Below are positions 5,332-7,482 of a stretch of 7,482 nucleotides of DNA, piece after piece. The notes under the pieces were generated by a model. It worked only from the letters and a program-made list of their open reading frames with translations, ran no database searches and was not told where the DNA came from. This DNA is from Bacteroidota bacterium (GTDB taxonomy: Bacteria > Bacteroidota > Bacteroidia > Cytophagales > Cyclobacteriaceae), in contig JAEZBX010000318.1 in the NCBI GenBank assembly GCA_023412765.1, forward strand, positions 1 to 7,482, read 5' to 3'. Every line of letters begins with the position of its first letter. Position 1 is the stretch's first letter. A program made the position numbers and the translations under genes.

Positions 5332-7086
5332 ATGCGAATAACGTTATCAATTATTTTTTCCATACTCTTCTTTTCAGGTTTTGCGCAGCAATACTCCACT
5401 CGCTATGAACTGGTGAAGATGGATAAAAACGTAAATACGTTTCGACATGAAGCGGCCCCAGTGGTATCTCCCGATGGAAATACGCTGTACTTTTTTGTGC
5501 AGGATCACCCTGAAAATACGATGGGCAAGGATGACACCCAGGACATATGGATGAGCACGAAAGGACCAGATGGGGCGTGGAGTCCCGCACAACACCTTCG
5601 CTCACCCTACAATATTCACAGGTCAAATCAGGTGTTCACTGTTTTTAATGATGGTACACAATTTATCAAAGGGGGCCGCTCAAAAGGTGAGAAAGGCTTT
5701 TCGCTGGTGAATGGTAATTCGCTCCAGGAACTGGATGTAAAGGATTTCAAGGCTATGAACAAAGGTCGTTTTTATGGCGCTTCAATGTCGGCCGATAAGA
5801 ACCACATGATCATTTACTTCAGCGAGAAGGAAAATAGCGCACTAAGTGATTTGTACGCGAGCCATAGGCAACCAGACGGTACTTTTTCCCGACCTGAAAA
5901 ACTCAAATTAAGTACTTCTGCTGATGATGTCGGACCGTTCATAAGTCCTGACCAAAAAGTATTGTACTTCGGCAGCGGAAGGCAGTCTCCGGGCAGACAG
6001 GGTGGCGTCGACATATACAAGTCCGTTAGAATGGATGACACGTGGTCGAACTGGGGAGAGCCTGTAAACATGGGCAAACCTATTAATACCAGCGCCCTCG
6101 ATTTTTATTTCACAATAGATAACGCGGGAAATGTTTTCACAAGCCGCGCTAATAAAGCATTGGATGGTGCGCAACTGGATATCTACACGCTGGTTCCAAA
6201 GACATTTGATATTCTTCTAAAGGGTATAGTGTACAATGAAAAAACCATGGATCCGCTTGAAGCCGACGTCACCGTTACAGTTAAGGATGTAGCGCCTATA
6301 GCACTGCGATCTAATGTGAAAGGGAATTTTGAAACAAAGCTTCCTGAAGTGATGGAATATACCGTATCAGCAAAAGTGGACGGTTTCATCCCGGCACAGG
6401 AGACTTTTAAACTGCCCGAGCTAACGGCCGATACAACTATCCTCATCAATGTGATGTTAAAGCCGATCGCTAAGAAGCTTTTGTTGGTTGGGAATGTGTA
6501 CGATAAGAAGACAGAGAAACTAATTCCTGCGAAATTGGAAATCACTCCAAAGAGTAACACAAAAAGCAGTATGCAAGTGACTGCACAGGATGGTAAATAC
6601 GAAAAAGAGGTTTCAAAACTCGGATGGTATATGATCACCGCTTCGGCGGAAGGATATTTGAATGCGACCGACAGCGTGGAGGCAAACGACGACGCATTGT
6701 CTCCGTTCTCGCGCGATCTTTACCTGGATCAAATAGAAGTTGGGCTAACGGTTCGCCTTAAAAATATCTACTTCGATTTTGATAGGACTACATTGAAAGA
6801 TGAATCATTTCCAGAACTTAATAAGGTGGTTGACTTCCTCAAACAAAATGAAAGTGTTGAGATAGAAATCTCCGGCCATACGGATAACAGGGGTTCAGAT
6901 GAATATAATGTAAATCTGTCCCAGGGGCGTTCGCAGGCTGTTGTCGATTACATCATCGGGCAGGGAATCGACGAATTCAGACTTGTTGCAAGAGGTTATG
7001 GTGAAACGAAGGCAATAGACACCAACGATACAGACGCTGGCCGTGCCAATAACCGCAGAGTTGAGTTCACTGTCCTCAAGAAATAA
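5332..7086 (+). CDS. OmpA-family protein with PD40 propeller and CRD domains (PorE-like architecture without TPR)
   Basis: The 584-residue protein has a signal peptide (MRITLSIIFSILFFSGFA) without a lipobox, so it is predicted to be periplasmic or outer-membrane associated. Residues about 35-290 hold PD40/WD40-like blades: APVVSPDGNTLYFF at 42-55, SMSADKNHMIIYFS at 151-164 and GPFISPDQKVLYFGSG at 201-216, with degenerate ones near 99 and 257. Two beta-sandwich domains of the carboxypeptidase-regulatory type follow, beginning at LLKGIVYNEKT (295) and LLVGNVYDKKT (384). The C-terminal OmpA domain starts at IYFDFDRTTL (479) and contains SGHTDNRGSDEYNVNLSQGR (514-533); D518 and R533 have the spacing of the diaminopimelate-binding Asp/Arg pair, so it should bind peptidoglycan. 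Propeller, CRD and OmpA in this order recall PorE of the type IX secretion system, but the N-terminal TPR and lipid anchor are missing. Many Cytophagales carry paralogues of this type, so a secretion role is only a possibility. Confidence 0.9.
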   Translation: MRITLSIIFSILFFSGFAQQYSTRYELVKMDKNVNTFRHEAAPVVSPDGNTLYFFVQDHPENTMGKDDTQDIWMSTKGPDGAWSPAQHLRSPYNIHRSNQVFTVFNDGTQFIKGGRSKGEKGFSLVNGNSLQELDVKDFKAMNKGRFYGASMSADKNHMIIYFSEKENSALSDLYASHRQPDGTFSRPEKLKLSTSADDVGPFISPDQKVLYFGSGRQSPGRQGGVDIYKSVRMDDTWSNWGEPVNMGKPINTSALDFYFTIDNAGNVFTSRANKALDGAQLDIYTLVPKTFDILLKGIVYNEKTMDPLEADVTVTVKDVAPIALRSNVKGNFETKLPEVMEYTVSAKVDGFIPAQETFKLPELTADTTILINVMLKPIAKKLLLVGNVYDKKTEKLIPAKLEITPKSNTKSSMQVTAQDGKYEKEVSKLGWYMITASAEGYLNATDSVEANDDALSPFSRDLYLDQIEVGLTVRLKNIYFDFDRTTLKDESFPELNKVVDFLKQNESVEIEISGHTDNRGSDEYNVNLSQGRSQAVVDYIIGQGIDEFRLVARGYGETKAIDTNDTDAGRANNRRVEFTVLKK

Positions 7087-7093
7087 GTTAGAT

Positions 7094-7112
7094 GCACAGA
7101 TTCATTTTGTGC
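7094..7112 (+). terminator. Weak candidate terminator hairpin after the OmpA-type gene
   Basis: GCACAGA (7094-7100) can pair with TTTGTGC (7106-7112) around the loop TTCAT, a 7-bp stem with one G-U pair, starting eight bases after the stop codon. Only TCTT follows rather than a long T-run, so termination would be inefficient. The call rests on position and stem alone. Confidence 0.3.
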
Positions 7113-7171
7113 TCTTATGAAAGGGAACCAATAATAATATCTAATAGATTTTGCCACTAAAATTGATTAAG

Positions 7172-7482
7172 ATGAAAATGGTTATCAACCCCAGGTATAT
7201 CTTTTATTTAGGATTTCTGATATTCCTCCCGGGACACATTTCTTTACTGTTTAATTTAGATTTCCTCGAATTCTTCAAGGTAATTGGAACGTTGATTTCT
7301 TCGTTCGCTCTTTTTCAATGGTTTCGCGCCGCGGATATTGCATCTAAGTTCAGGAAGGATAAGAATGAAGACGAGCTTGTTTTCTTCTGGACGAAAATCG
7401 CAGTTCGCATATGGAGCGGAATCATTTTCACCATCATGTTTTTCATCACCTGGATTTACCTGTTGGAGAAGATTAGCGAGTA
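7172..7482 (+). CDS. Small membrane protein of unknown function, cut at the right edge
   Basis: ATG at 7172 opens a frame of 103 complete codons reaching the window end. It has three likely membrane segments: about 9-27 (YIFYLGFLIFLPGHISLLF), 34-50 (FFKVIGTLISSFALFQW) and 79-98 (RIWSGIIFTIMFFITWIYLL). A charged loop lies between the second and third (FRAADIASKFRKDKNEDELV, 51-70). There is no signal-peptide cleavage site; the first segment probably stays as an anchor. The last codon is incomplete and reads TA: an A or G next would be a stop and make the protein 103 residues, while C or T would continue with Tyr. The hydrophilic ending EKISE after the last helix is compatible with a natural C-terminus. 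I do not recognise the family. It begins 85 bp after the OmpA-type gene on the same strand and could be co-transcribed with it. Confidence 0.7.
   Translation, partial: MKMVINPRYIFYLGFLIFLPGHISLLFNLDFLEFFKVIGTLISSFALFQWFRAADIASKFRKDKNEDELVFFWTKIAVRIWSGIIFTIMFFITWIYLLEKISE

Noticed and set aside
6183..6638. A 151-codon open frame on the minus strand inside the OmpA-type gene
   Set aside because: It lies antisense to a well-supported gene with clear domains, its translation has no recognisable motif, and it reads as low-complexity Ser/Val/Phe typical of an antisense shadow.
7106..7153. TTTG and TAGATTTTG as a promoter for the last gene
   Set aside because: The -7-like element has one base too many between TA and TTTG, and the two elements are about 35 bases apart, beyond the usual spacing of about 20.
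1..7482. Mobile element, defence system, biosynthetic cluster or CRISPR
   Set aside because: I found no transposase, integrase, terminal inverted repeats, regularly spaced repeats or defence-type domains; all sizeable genes belong to known chromosomal families except the last, partial one.

Overview
The window looks like an ordinary chromosomal segment of a Bacteroidota bacterium, most likely a member of the Cytophagales (inference). The grounds are moderate GC content, starts without Shine-Dalgarno sequences, a Bacteroidota-style LptD N-terminus divergent from a cell-wall amidase followed by an MCE gene, and an OmpA protein carrying PD40 beta-propeller and carboxypeptidase-regulatory-like domains. 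I see no transposase, integrase, tRNA, rRNA or CRISPR array.

Layout: (1) about 1-538, minus strand, the N-terminal part of an LPS-transport protein LptD, running off the left edge. (2) 630-1412, plus strand, an exported zinc N-acetylmuramoyl-L-alanine amidase, divergent from lptD. (3) 1593-2555, a membrane-anchored MCE/MlaD-type lipid-transport protein. (4) 2595-4226, a carboxyltransferase (beta) subunit of a biotin-dependent acyl-CoA carboxylase, closest by motif to methylcrotonyl-CoA carboxylase, with no biotin carboxylase subunit beside it. (5) 4246-4338, a possible 30-codon ORF ending one base before (6) the first start codon of a SirB1-type transglutaminase-like protein, about 4361-5215. 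(7) 5332-7086, a secreted PD40/CRD/OmpA protein. (8) 7172 to the right edge, a small membrane protein that may lack only its last base.

Genes 1, 2, 3 and 7 all serve the Gram-negative envelope: LPS insertion, peptidoglycan cleavage, lipid movement across the periplasm and peptidoglycan anchoring. Genes 4 and 6 are cytosolic and have no obvious functional link to them. All genes right of 600 are on the plus strand, but gaps of 110-180 bp suggest several transcription units; the tight 39-bp gap is between the MCE gene and the carboxylase.

I did not find a convincing undescribed system. The items most worth checking are non-coding: a G-free leader with a 15-bp direct repeat before the carboxylase, two mutually exclusive hairpins in the OmpA leader, two sequence blocks shared between that leader and the start of the small ORF, and a CCATGGTTA repeat pair before the MCE gene. 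On the protein side, the SirB1-like protein has diverged at positions usually conserved in its family.
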